This document shows, one piece after another, positions 1-5,807 of a stretch of 9,057 nt of DNA. The stretch lies in the NCBI GenBank assembly GCA_964592815.1, contig CAZQGE010000054.1, forward strand, positions 1 to 9,057. The letters run 5' to 3'. Below the pieces are notes generated by a model. That model did not search any database and was not told where the DNA came from. It saw only the letters and a program-made list of their open reading frames with translations. The stretch's first letter is position 1, and the number at the start of each line of letters is the position of its first letter. Both the position numbers and the translations under genes were made by a program. Origin of the DNA: CAZQGE01 sp964592815 (GTDB taxonomy: Bacteria; Bacillota; Clostridia; Christensenellales; CAG-917).

Positions 1-28
1 TTTATTTGTTATTCTTTTTATATTTTTT

Positions 29-1129
29 TTAACCTATTACTCTAAGTGGAAGAATAAGATAAAGCCAATTATCTCCTTCTCCTTTTATTATACAAGGAGC
101 TGTTGACGATGTAAAATTAAGAGTTACAAACGGGTCTTGAATTGCTCTCATACTATCAATTATATATTTTGAATTAAACCCAATTGTCAAATCTTTACCT
201 TTTAACCCGATTGTCATTTTTTCAGAGATATCTCCATCTTCGCTGTGCGCAGTTAGATAAATTGATTCCTCTTTAATTTCCATTTTTACATAAGATTTTT
301 TATCTAATCTATTGATTAAAGACACCCTATCTATTGAATTTTCAAAAAGCTTTTTATCTACTGTTACTTCTGTTGAAAATACGTTTGGAATAATTTTTTC
401 ATAGTTTATATAATCTTCAGAAATTAAACGTGTTACTATTTTTGTGTGGAATAAGTCAACCATAATAAAGTTTTTATCAATAAATAAAGTGATTGTTTCA
501 TCTTCGTCATCAATTAGTTTACTTAATTCCATCATACTTCTTGCAGGAACCAAAACTTTTTGAATTATTCCATTGTTTTGAATTGGCATTCTTGATATAG
601 CAAGACGATACGCATCAGATGCAACACCTTCGACTTCATTTTCTTTAATGTTTAAGCAAACACCTTTAAGAGATGGTCTTGCCTCATCGGTAGCAACGTT
701 GAAAATAACTTTGTTTATCATTTCTTTTAAGTTTTTTTTCAAAATTATAAACGAGTTTTCTTTTGCTACTTGGTTAAACACAGGATATTCGTCTGCTTCA
801 TAACTTTTGATAGTCAATTCAGATTCCAAATATTTAATAAGTAGTTTTGTGCTGTCTGTTCCATCGAGCTCAATTTGTTCCTCTTCAATTTTTTTTGCAT
901 AATCTGCAAAAAGTTTACCAGGAACAACAGTTTCACCTTCAATTAAAACATCAGCATTTATTTTCTTTTCGATGGCCAATTCCAAATCTGTCGCAAACAA
1001 GGTAAGAGTGTCGTTTTTTGCAACAAGTTTTATTCCATCTAAAATAGGGTTGCTTCTTTTTAACGGAAGAGCTTTTACTACTTTTGAAAGAGCATCACTT
1101 AGCTCTAAACCTTGACATATAACTTTCAT
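29..1129 (-). CDS. dnaN: DNA polymerase III subunit beta (sliding clamp)
   Basis: The product is the ring-shaped processivity clamp that tethers the replicative polymerase to DNA and serves as a docking platform for repair and initiation-control proteins in the cytoplasm. At 366 residues it has the normal length of the family. Visible family motifs are ATDLE (46-50), DEARPSLKGV (148-157), SDAYRLA (171-177), the DYxxYxKIIP-type stretch (239-248), GFNSKYIID (317-325) and the C-terminal LPLR (360-363) that lines the hydrophobic partner-binding pocket. The ATG at 1127-1129 is preceded by a modest AAGGCG ribosome-binding site six bases away. The gene diverges from parB. In most Bacillota dnaN follows dnaA directly, but here the upstream neighbour is parB, so dnaA must lie elsewhere or beyond the left edge. 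Assignment is firm from sequence motifs. Confidence 0.97.
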   Translation of the reverse strand: MKVICQGLELSDALSKVVKALPLKRSNPILDGIKLVAKNDTLTLFATDLELAIEKKINADVLIEGETVVPGKLFADYAKKIEEEQIELDGTDSTKLLIKYLESELTIKSYEADEYPVFNQVAKENSFIILKKNLKEMINKVIFNVATDEARPSLKGVCLNIKENEVEGVASDAYRLAISRMPIQNNGIIQKVLVPARSMMELSKLIDDEDETITLFIDKNFIMVDLFHTKIVTRLISEDYINYEKIIPNVFSTEVTVDKKLFENSIDRVSLINRLDKKSYVKMEIKEESIYLTAHSEDGDISEKMTIGLKGKDLTIGFNSKYIIDSMRAIQDPFVTLNFTSSTAPCIIKGEGDNWLYLILPLRVIG

Positions 1130-1165
1130 TTTTTTCGCCTTTTTTTTATTTAATTATTTTTAATA

Positions 1166-1194
1166 ATAATAACATAAATAAGCTCTGTTGACAA
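1166..1194 (-). promoter_or_regulatory. Predicted sigma-A promoter for dnaN
   Basis: On the minus strand, TTGTCA (1194-1189) is followed after 17 bases by TATTAT (1171-1166), which has an extended -10 TGT directly upstream. Both hexamers match consensus at five of six positions. The predicted transcript starts near 1160, leaving a leader of about 30 bases. The -35 lies within a TGTTGACAA 9-mer that also resembles a degenerate DnaA box, so autoregulation by DnaA is conceivable but unproven. Confidence 0.55.
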
Positions 1195-1336
1195 GTGGAA
1201 AAGTAAAACAAAACCCCACAAATTGTGGTGTTGAAAAATCAAATAATACAAATTATTGTAGATTTACAAAAAAAACATTGTGGGTAAAAAAGTATAATTC
1301 CTAACAATTTGTACACAAAATAAGTATTTGTCAACA
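1186..1336. other. Cluster of DnaA-box-like 9-mers in the dnaN-parB spacer (possible origin or control region)
   Basis: The 300-bp spacer has no gene. Against the DnaA box TTATNCACA it holds TTACCCACA on the minus strand (1287-1279, 8 of 9), TTGTACACA on the plus strand (1309-1317, 8 of 9), and two copies of TTGTCAACA (7 of 9) in opposite orientation, at 1194-1186 (minus) and 1328-1336 (plus). An inverted repeat CCACAA-A-TTGTGG lies at 1216-1228. The flanking genes are transcribed away from the spacer on both sides, as around many origins. No exact consensus box is present, and the region is AT-rich enough for chance matches, so this is a tentative call. Confidence 0.3.
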
Positions 1337-1373
1337 TAAGCATCAAAATATCAGCAAAAAAATCAAATGGTAT

Positions 1374-1402
1374 TTGAAAAATTACAAAAAATATGATAGT
1401 AT
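1374..1402 (+). promoter_or_regulatory. Predicted sigma-A promoter for parB
   Basis: TTGAAA (1374-1379) and TAGTAT (1397-1402) are separated by 17 bases, with an extended -10 TGA at 1394-1396. Overlapping alternatives such as TATGAT (1392-1397) exist. A start near 1409 would give a leader of about 20 bases containing the ribosome-binding site AGAGAGG (1417-1423). Confidence 0.45.
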
Positions 1403-1429
1403 AAAAAAAACACCTAAGAGAGGTAAAAA

Positions 1430-2308
1430 ATGCCTAAAAAAAATAAAAACACAATAGATAATGAAATAGTTCTTAGTGATAATTCTGAGATTTATGATGC
1501 TGGACAAACAATAGACGTTGAAATTACACAAATAGATAGAAACCCAAATCAACCAAGAAAAGTGTTTAATGAAGATGCGCTTAAAGAAATGGCGCAATCT
1601 GTTGCCACGTATGGAATTTTGCAACCTCTTCTTCTGACTAAAACAAAAAATGGAAGATATATGATTATTGCTGGAGAAAGACGATTTCGCGCGGCAAACA
1701 TTGCAGGATTGAAAAAAGTACCAGCAATAATCAAAAAATTTACCGACCAACAAATTCAAGAAATTGCGCTTATTGAAAATTTACATAGAGAAGATTTGAA
1801 TGCTATTGAAGCAGCTGAAGCAATGCGTGAGCTTATGGATAATCACGGCTTAACACAAGAAGAAGTAGCAGTAAAAATTGGCAAATCTAGACCTTACGTA
1901 ACAAACACTTTAAGATTACTACAACTACCAACAGAAATAACAGAAATGGTAAAAAACGGCAAACTTTCTGCTGGCCACGCAAGAACTTTAATTTCTATTG
2001 ATGACAAAAATTATCTTATTTCACTTGCAAATCAAGCAAGTGATAACAAAATGTCAGTCAGAGATTTAGAAAAAAGTGTCAGATTATATTTTACAAGAAA
2101 AAATATTCCAACAGGTCCAAGAGATAGTAAACAAATGGCTGTTGAGCTTAGAGAATTTGTAAGTGATATGAAAAGAATTTTTGCGACAAAAGTTAAACTT
2201 CTTGGTAATGAGCAAAAAGGAAGAATAGTAATTGATTATTATAATGATGACGATTTACAAAGAATACATTCATTGATTGAAATACTTAAAATGAATAATA
2301 AGTTATAA
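1430..2308 (+). CDS. parB: ParB/Spo0J-family chromosome partitioning protein
   Basis: The product is a CTP-dependent DNA clamp that loads at parS sites, spreads along the chromosome near the origin, and recruits segregation machinery. Visible are the CTP-binding motif GERRFRA (82-88), the phosphate motif ENLHREDLN (116-124; usually ENLQRE, so Gln is replaced by His), a helix-turn-helix (about 141-165) and a C-terminal dimerisation segment (263-282). At four positions described as separating ParB from Noc, it has Arg154, Thr160 and Gly182 (ParB-like) and Gln165, which favours parS rather than Noc-site binding. The 292-residue length is normal. The start is fixed by an in-frame TAA at 1424-1426 and the site AGAGAGG six bases upstream. 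The usual N-terminal ParA-stimulating GLGxGLxxLI motif is not visible, and no parA adjoins. Three parS-like sites lie 2.7-3.5 kb downstream. Confidence 0.93.
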   Translation: MPKKNKNTIDNEIVLSDNSEIYDAGQTIDVEITQIDRNPNQPRKVFNEDALKEMAQSVATYGILQPLLLTKTKNGRYMIIAGERRFRAANIAGLKKVPAIIKKFTDQQIQEIALIENLHREDLNAIEAAEAMRELMDNHGLTQEEVAVKIGKSRPYVTNTLRLLQLPTEITEMVKNGKLSAGHARTLISIDDKNYLISLANQASDNKMSVRDLEKSVRLYFTRKNIPTGPRDSKQMAVELREFVSDMKRIFATKVKLLGNEQKGRIVIDYYNDDDLQRIHSLIEILKMNNKL

Positions 2309-2470
2309 AAAAAATATAAAAAACAAAATTAAGATAAAAATTAAAGTGCAAACAAAGCAAAAAAATGACGAAAAAATAAAGCTAAAACAAAGTAAAGTAA
2401 AGTAAAAAAGCAAAATAACAAAACAAAGAAAAAAATAATAAAAAAGCAAATAAAAATAATCAAAATAAAA
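2309..2470 (+). other. Extremely A-rich 3' spacer after parB
   Basis: This 160-bp stretch is mostly A on the plus strand with few T or C, and includes three tandem AAAGT units (2389-2403). No open frame of useful length exists on the plus strand. The minus-strand frame would encode a Phe/Leu/Tyr homopolymer-like peptide and is not credible. It is probably the untranslated tail of the parB transcript ahead of the shared terminator. Confidence 0.5.
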
Positions 2471-2494
2471 GCTACCGATAAGGTAGCCTTTATA
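2466..2494. terminator. Bidirectional intrinsic terminator between parB and rsmG
   Basis: A six-base-pair stem, GCTACC (2471-2476) and GGTAGC (2482-2487), closes a five-base loop. Read on the minus strand, the hairpin is followed by TTTTATTTT and lies 28 bases past the rsmG stop, an ideal position. Read on the plus strand it is followed by CTTTATAAT, a weaker U-tract that could serve parB. Confidence 0.75.
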
Positions 2495-2515
2495 ATACAC
2501 AAAAGAATAAAAATT

Positions 2516-3214
2516 CTATAACGGTTTTTTCTTTATAATACCATATTGTCTTGGATAGCACGAAGGTGTTTCTGCCAATTTTTCAAAAATTAAGAAAGCC
2601 CTATTATCACCGTTTGGCAAATTAAAACAAACAGAATCAAAAAAAGAAAAATTTAATTTTTCCAAACACGATTCAATATTTTTTAATTCACTCTCATCAG
2701 TTTTGAAAGCAATAAATTTTCCACCAACTTTTAATTTATCCGCGCACAACTCAAGAAGAATAGGCAAAGAAGATACAGCTCTTGCAACACCAAAATCAAA
2801 AGAATTTTTGAATTTTTTTATTTCTTCAATTCTTCCCGACACAGTTTTTAAGTTTATTACATCTAATTTTTTTGCACAATCGTCCAAAAACACCATTTTT
2901 TTTGCGGTTGAGTCAAAAGCGGTAATTTCAACGTCTTCCCTTAAAATTGCAATCGGCATAGATGGAAACCCAGCTCCCGCGCCAATATCGCAAATTTTGC
3001 AACCGTTATCAAAAAAAGGAATGACAGATGCTGAATCAATAAAATGTTTGTTTATAAAATCAATTTCATTTGTAATAGCAGTCAAATTAAATTTTTTATT
3101 GCTTTCACAAACAAAATCATAAAACTTTTCCAATTTTTCAATTTTGTAACTTTTGTTTGAAATATTAAAATATTTCAACCCGTCAACTAAAAGATTTTTA
3201 TTTTCCAAAATCAT
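2516..3214 (-). CDS. rsmG: 16S rRNA (guanine-N7) methyltransferase RsmG (GidB)
   Basis: The product transfers a methyl group from S-adenosylmethionine to N7 of a conserved guanine in 16S rRNA (G527, E. coli numbering). Loss of this enzyme is a known cause of low-level streptomycin resistance. The 232-residue protein shows NLTAI (43-47), the SAM-binding loop DIGAGAGFPSMP (76-87), ARAVSSL (144-150) and the characteristic tail YPRQYGIIKKKPL (220-232). The ATG at 3214 is separated from AGGAG (3220-3216) by a single base. The TTG two codons later (3208-3206) has ideal seven-base spacing, so the true start may be there, shortening the protein by two residues. The gene converges with parB, diverges from mtnN and ends just before a strong terminator. 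Its usual neighbour mnmG (gidA) is not here. Confidence 0.95.
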   Translation of the reverse strand: MILENKNLLVDGLKYFNISNKSYKIEKLEKFYDFVCESNKKFNLTAITNEIDFINKHFIDSASVIPFFDNGCKICDIGAGAGFPSMPIAILREDVEITAFDSTAKKMVFLDDCAKKLDVINLKTVSGRIEEIKKFKNSFDFGVARAVSSLPILLELCADKLKVGGKFIAFKTDESELKNIESCLEKLNFSFFDSVCFNLPNGDNRAFLIFEKLAETPSCYPRQYGIIKKKPL

Positions 3215-3235
3215 ACTCCTAAAATTTCTATTAAA

Positions 3236-3264
3236 ATTTTAACATTTATGAATTGACATAGCAA
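3236..3264 (-). promoter_or_regulatory. Predicted sigma-A promoter for rsmG
   Basis: On the minus strand, TTGCTA (3264-3259), a 17-base spacer and TAAAAT (3241-3236) with extended -10 TGT (3244-3242) predict a start near 3230, about 16 bases before the coding region. It is interleaved with the plus-strand mtnN promoter: the -35 of each sits in the spacer of the other. Confidence 0.55.
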
Positions 3265-3281
3265 CCTTAATTAAGTTGAAT
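3253..3281 (+). promoter_or_regulatory. Predicted sigma-A promoter for mtnN
   Basis: A perfect -35 TTGACA (3253-3258) is followed after 17 bases by TTGAAT (3276-3281; four of six). The predicted transcript starts near 3288, giving a leader of about 60 bases. No SAM-riboswitch-like structure is evident in that leader. It overlaps the divergent rsmG promoter, so polymerase cannot easily occupy both at once. Confidence 0.5.
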
Positions 3282-3349
3282 AGGTAAATAAAAGTTAAAA
3301 ATCATTGAAAGCGTCAAAACAAAATGATAAAATGACGGCGGAGGCAAAA

Positions 3350-4102
3350 ATGAGAATAGGAATTATAACAGCAATGGCACAAGAATGTTTGCCAATATAT
3401 AAAAAATTAGGGAATATTGTCGCAACAGATAAAATTTCCGGTGTTGAAATTAGGCAAATTGAAACCAACAACCACACAATCTATCTGGCAACAGGCGGAA
3501 TAGGTGAAATCAAAGCAGCAATAACAACTCAACTGCTTATTGATTTGTTTGACATAGAAGTGGTGTTGAATTTTGGTTTTGTTGGCGCGCTAAATTCTAA
3601 TTTGGAAGTTGGAGAAATGGTAATTGCAGAAAAAGTATGCCATTATCAATTTGATTTGTCGGCGATTGATGGAACTGAGGTTGGTCAATATGAAATAGGG
3701 GAAGATAAATATTTTTATCTTGACCAAAGCATTATTGAAGCGGTAATGCGAATAATAAAAAAGCCAATAAAACTTGTAAGTGTGGCATCTGGAGATAAGT
3801 TTATAGCTTCAAATGTGGACAAACAAAACTTGAAAAGTAATTTTGGCGCAGATATATGTGAGATGGAGTTAGCAGGTATTGCAATAACTGCAAGCAGAAA
3901 CAACTTGCCAGTATTCTCACTAAAAATAGTGTCAGATAAAACCGACGAAAATGCAGTTATAAGTTTTACGGACGTATTAAACAACGGCCTAACAAAATAT
4001 GAAGATGTGATACCTCAAATATTAGAGGTCCTAAAAGGTGAAAAATTTGTTTTACCACCAAAAGTAAAACAAAAAAGCAGTATTAAGATTATTAAACAGT
4101 AA
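3350..4102 (+). CDS. mtnN: 5'-methylthioadenosine/S-adenosylhomocysteine nucleosidase
   Basis: The product hydrolyses the glycosidic bond of S-adenosylhomocysteine and 5'-methylthioadenosine, releasing adenine and S-ribosylhomocysteine or methylthioribose. From the ATG at 3350 it is 250 residues, and GGAGG (3340-3344) five bases upstream fixes this start over in-frame TTG and ATG codons at 3305 and 3332. It begins RIGIITAMAQE with catalytic Glu12, and carries SGDKFI (147-152), EMELAGIAI (171-179; ribose-binding Met172 and Glu173) and VSDKTDE (194-200) with the catalytic Asp196. The normally Gly-Ser-Ala-Gly-Gly loop reads GFVGA (76-80), an unusual variant. A polar Lys-rich tail follows about residue 230. 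The next gene, luxS, consumes its product, supporting the assignment. A phosphorylase-superfamily relative with altered substrate preference is the main alternative. Confidence 0.9.
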   Translation: MRIGIITAMAQECLPIYKKLGNIVATDKISGVEIRQIETNNHTIYLATGGIGEIKAAITTQLLIDLFDIEVVLNFGFVGALNSNLEVGEMVIAEKVCHYQFDLSAIDGTEVGQYEIGEDKYFYLDQSIIEAVMRIIKKPIKLVSVASGDKFIASNVDKQNLKSNFGADICEMELAGIAITASRNNLPVFSLKIVSDKTDENAVISFTDVLNNGLTKYEDVIPQILEVLKGEKFVLPPKVKQKSSIKIIKQ

Positions 4103-4127
4103 TCTAAATTGATTTAATCGGTTTAGA
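4103..4127 (+). other. 12-bp hairpin directly after the mtnN stop codon
   Basis: TCTAAATTGATT (4103-4114) pairs fully with AATCGGTTTAGA (4116-4127) if two G-U wobbles are allowed, starting at the base after the stop codon. No U-tract follows, so it is not a standard intrinsic terminator. It could slow 3' decay, attenuate, or leave mtnN and luxS partly co-transcribed. Confidence 0.4.
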
Positions 4128-4273
4128 ATATGGAAAGCAAGTAAAATTAAACATAAACATCACAAATTAAAAAAGTTAAGCTCTGAAAAAAATCAAAATT
4201 AAAAAACATATAGTAAAACCGTATAAACAAAAGATAACACAAAACAGATTAAAGTAAAATAAAGCGAGTTAAA

Positions 4274-4406
4274 AACACTAGCTATAAAAATACTAGTTAT
4301 AAGAACTCTAACTATATGAACTCTATCCATAAAAACGCTAAATTAAGAACACTAGTCATAAGAATACTAACTATAAAACTCTAAAATTTAGAACACTACA
4401 ACAAAG
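4274..4406 (+). repeat. Nine degenerate 15-bp tandem repeats between mtnN and luxS
   Basis: Within the 336-bp gene-free gap (4103-4438), nine units of 14-15 bp follow each other without spacer, approximate consensus AAYWCTARYTATAAR. Starts are near 4274, 4289, 4304, 4319, 4334, 4348, 4363, 4378 and 4392. The CTA core is present in all nine, and three units contain CTAG. Most contain a TATAAA/TATAAG/TATATG-like stretch, so the array also presents repeated -10-like sequences at 15-bp spacing. No reading frame spans it. It ends about 30 bp before the luxS start, so it must lie in either the luxS promoter or its leader. Confidence 0.7.
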
Positions 4407-4438
4407 ATATTAAAAAATTAGAAAAACAAAGGATAATT

Positions 4439-4927
4439 ATGGAAAAAATTACGTCATTTCAACTCAATCACAACAACCTTAAAGAAGGTTTTTACATAAG
4501 TAGAAAAGATAGAAACGTAACAACATACGACTTAAGGTTCAAAAAGCCAAACAAAGGTGATTATTTATTTATAAGCGCAATGCACACAATAGAGCATCTT
4601 TTTGCAACCGTAATAAGAAACTCTCCCCAAAAGGACAATGTTGTATATTTTGGACCAATGGGTTGCAGAACGGGTTTTTATTTGCTTATGTTTGATACGG
4701 TTATTGAAGAAGCAAAAAAACTCGCAATAGAATGTTTTGAGCAATGTTTGCTGTTAAACGATGTCCCTGGCTGTAAAAAAATTGAATGTGGAAATTACAA
4801 ATCACACAATTTGACTATTGCAAAAGAAGAAATATCAAAATATCTAAGTGTGATAAAAGATAACCAAAAAACAAGTAAAGAACAAGAAAAAGACACAAAT
4901 AACCCCAACCTTAATGCACAAGTATAA
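4439..4927 (+). CDS. luxS: S-ribosylhomocysteine lyase LuxS
   Basis: The product cleaves S-ribosylhomocysteine to homocysteine and 4,5-dihydroxy-2,3-pentanedione, the precursor of autoinducer-2. It takes the product of the upstream nucleosidase, completing SAH detoxification. The metal site is intact: HTIEH (His49, His53) and Cys117 in ECGNY (116-120). The catalytic cysteine is Cys76 in MGCRTGFY (74-81), and the substrate-side DLRF (31-34) and His11 are present. At 162 residues it is near family length. The last 25 residues are a polar Lys/Gln/Asn tail of low complexity. The ATG has AAAGG six bases upstream. No clear promoter is visible in the repeat-filled leader, so transcription could come from the mtnN promoter or from the repeats. 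A terminator overlaps the 3' end. Confidence 0.97.
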   Translation: MEKITSFQLNHNNLKEGFYISRKDRNVTTYDLRFKKPNKGDYLFISAMHTIEHLFATVIRNSPQKDNVVYFGPMGCRTGFYLLMFDTVIEEAKKLAIECFEQCLLLNDVPGCKKIECGNYKSHNLTIAKEEISKYLSVIKDNQKTSKEQEKDTNNPNLNAQV

Positions 4928-4942
4928 ACGGTTGGGCTTTTT
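4904..4942 (+). terminator. Intrinsic terminator of luxS, with its 5' arm inside the coding region
   Basis: CCCAACC (4904-4910) pairs with GGTTGGG (4930-4936), followed by CTTTTT. The 5' arm lies within the last seven codons and the stop codon (4925-4927) sits in the 19-base loop. A ribosome finishing luxS would therefore mask the stem. On the minus strand no U-tract follows, so it acts in one direction only. Confidence 0.75.
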
Positions 4943-4976
4943 AATAATCAATCGAAATATATAGACAAATCAAAAT

Positions 4977-4992
4977 TGTTTCACGGGAAACA
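4977..4992. promoter_or_regulatory. parS-like ParB-binding site 1
   Basis: TGTTTCACGGGAAACA matches the well-conserved chromosomal parS palindrome TGTTTCACGTGAAACA at 15 of 16 positions, the only change being T to G at position 10. It lies 35 bp past the luxS terminator in non-coding DNA, as a nucleation site for the ParB encoded at 1430. Confidence 0.78.
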
Positions 4993-5460
4993 TTGCTAAA
5001 ATTATACAGGAAAAAGATAAAACAATAATTATTTTTGGAAGATTTTTGCGCTTGTTTTTTATAAAAAACGCCCATAAGAAAAGGCATACTGTTAGGCATT
5101 GTATTATCAATATTAAATAAGGTTATAAAATGATGATTTTTTGTCGATTGTAGAGATGTTATAAGTGGAACCGAGACGATGCAAACAGAATTGATATAAT
5201 GCGAAAGTTTATATTTTGTAGCTATGTGTATACCTTGTATGTTCGGGTATTTATGTGGGGAGTGGGATAAATGGGTGTTGTTGGTTGTTTTTTTAGGTTT
5301 AGTGTGTTGGTGTGATTATGCCGGAGTGATTGTGATAGTATGGTTATAATGATATAATTTTTTGCGATAACATCGGTTTTTTGTTTTGCTTGCGACGATG
5401 TTGCTTCTGTTGTTGTTTTAGGTTGGGATAAGATATATGATGGTGTGTTTCTGAATGTGT

Positions 5461-5508
5461 GTCTAAGTGCCTAAACGCCTAATTGTCTAAATGCCTAAAC
5501 GATTAAAT
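5461..5508 (+). repeat. Six tandem 8-bp repeats (GYCTAAAY-like)
   Basis: Six contiguous 8-mers read GTCTAAGT, GCCTAAAC, GCCTAATT, GTCTAAAT, GCCTAAAC and GATTAAAT. CTAA is invariant in the first five and decays in the last. The array interrupts the G/T-rich block about midway between the left and right parS-like sites. It resembles a short iteron or a microsatellite; no known binding protein is implied. Confidence 0.7.
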
Positions 5509-5776
5509 TGTTGTGTGGGATAGGTTTTGATAATTTGTTATATGGCTCCCACTATATTGTCTTTATTATGGTTAGGAATGCGTGTGTTTTTGATGATGAC
5601 GTTCTTGTAATTCTTTTTGTTTGAGTAAAGGTGGTAAGCGGTTTTTATGGTGGTTGTTTTTAAGTGTAGAACGTCTTTTTAGGTTGCATAAATATCTTTT
5701 TTCAGACACGGTTTTGTTTGAATGTTAGTAGTTTTATAAAGTGCGCCAAAAAGAGTTAAAAAACATTAAAAATATA

Positions 5777-5792
5777 TGTTTCACGTGGAAAA
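5777..5792. promoter_or_regulatory. parS-like ParB-binding site 2
   Basis: TGTTTCACGTGGAAAA contains the CACGTG core and matches the parS palindrome at 14 of 16 positions. Compared with the common variant ending GGAACA it differs at one position. It is 31 bp (about three helical turns) centre to centre from the next site. Confidence 0.75.
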
Positions 5793-5807
5793 TAAATCTT
5801 AACGTCG

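Noticed and set aside
1382..1759. Minus-strand 125-residue frame opposite the start of parB
   Set aside because: It lies antisense to conserved ParB domains, is Phe/Ser/Ile-rich low-complexity sequence, and has no ribosome-binding site. It is a shadow.
2303..2500. Minus-strand 65-residue hydrophobic frame between parB and rsmG
   Set aside because: It is the complement of an A-rich spacer, giving mostly Phe/Leu/Tyr. It begins inside the terminator region and has no coding character.
2703..3122. Plus-strand 139-residue frame within rsmG
   Set aside because: It is antisense to the conserved SAM-binding domain of RsmG; no family resemblance.
5054..5069. Perfect 16-bp palindrome GTTTTTTATAAAAAAC as a terminator or origin element
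   Set aside because: It is only A/T inside the terminal G-C pair, has no stable GC stem, and is expected now and then in such AT-rich DNA. Kept only as a note within the gene-free region.
5369..5402. Inverted repeat AACATCG/CGATGTT as a transcription terminator
   Set aside because: The stem is 7 bp with a 20-base loop and no following U-tract on either strand.
5461..5508. CRISPR array
   Set aside because: Repeats are contiguous 8-mers without spacers, and no cas gene is present.
5263..5523. Three TGGGATAA/TGGGATAG words as DnaA boxes
   Set aside because: Their complement TTATCCCA departs from TTATNCACA in the conserved 3' half, so they cannot be called boxes without binding data.
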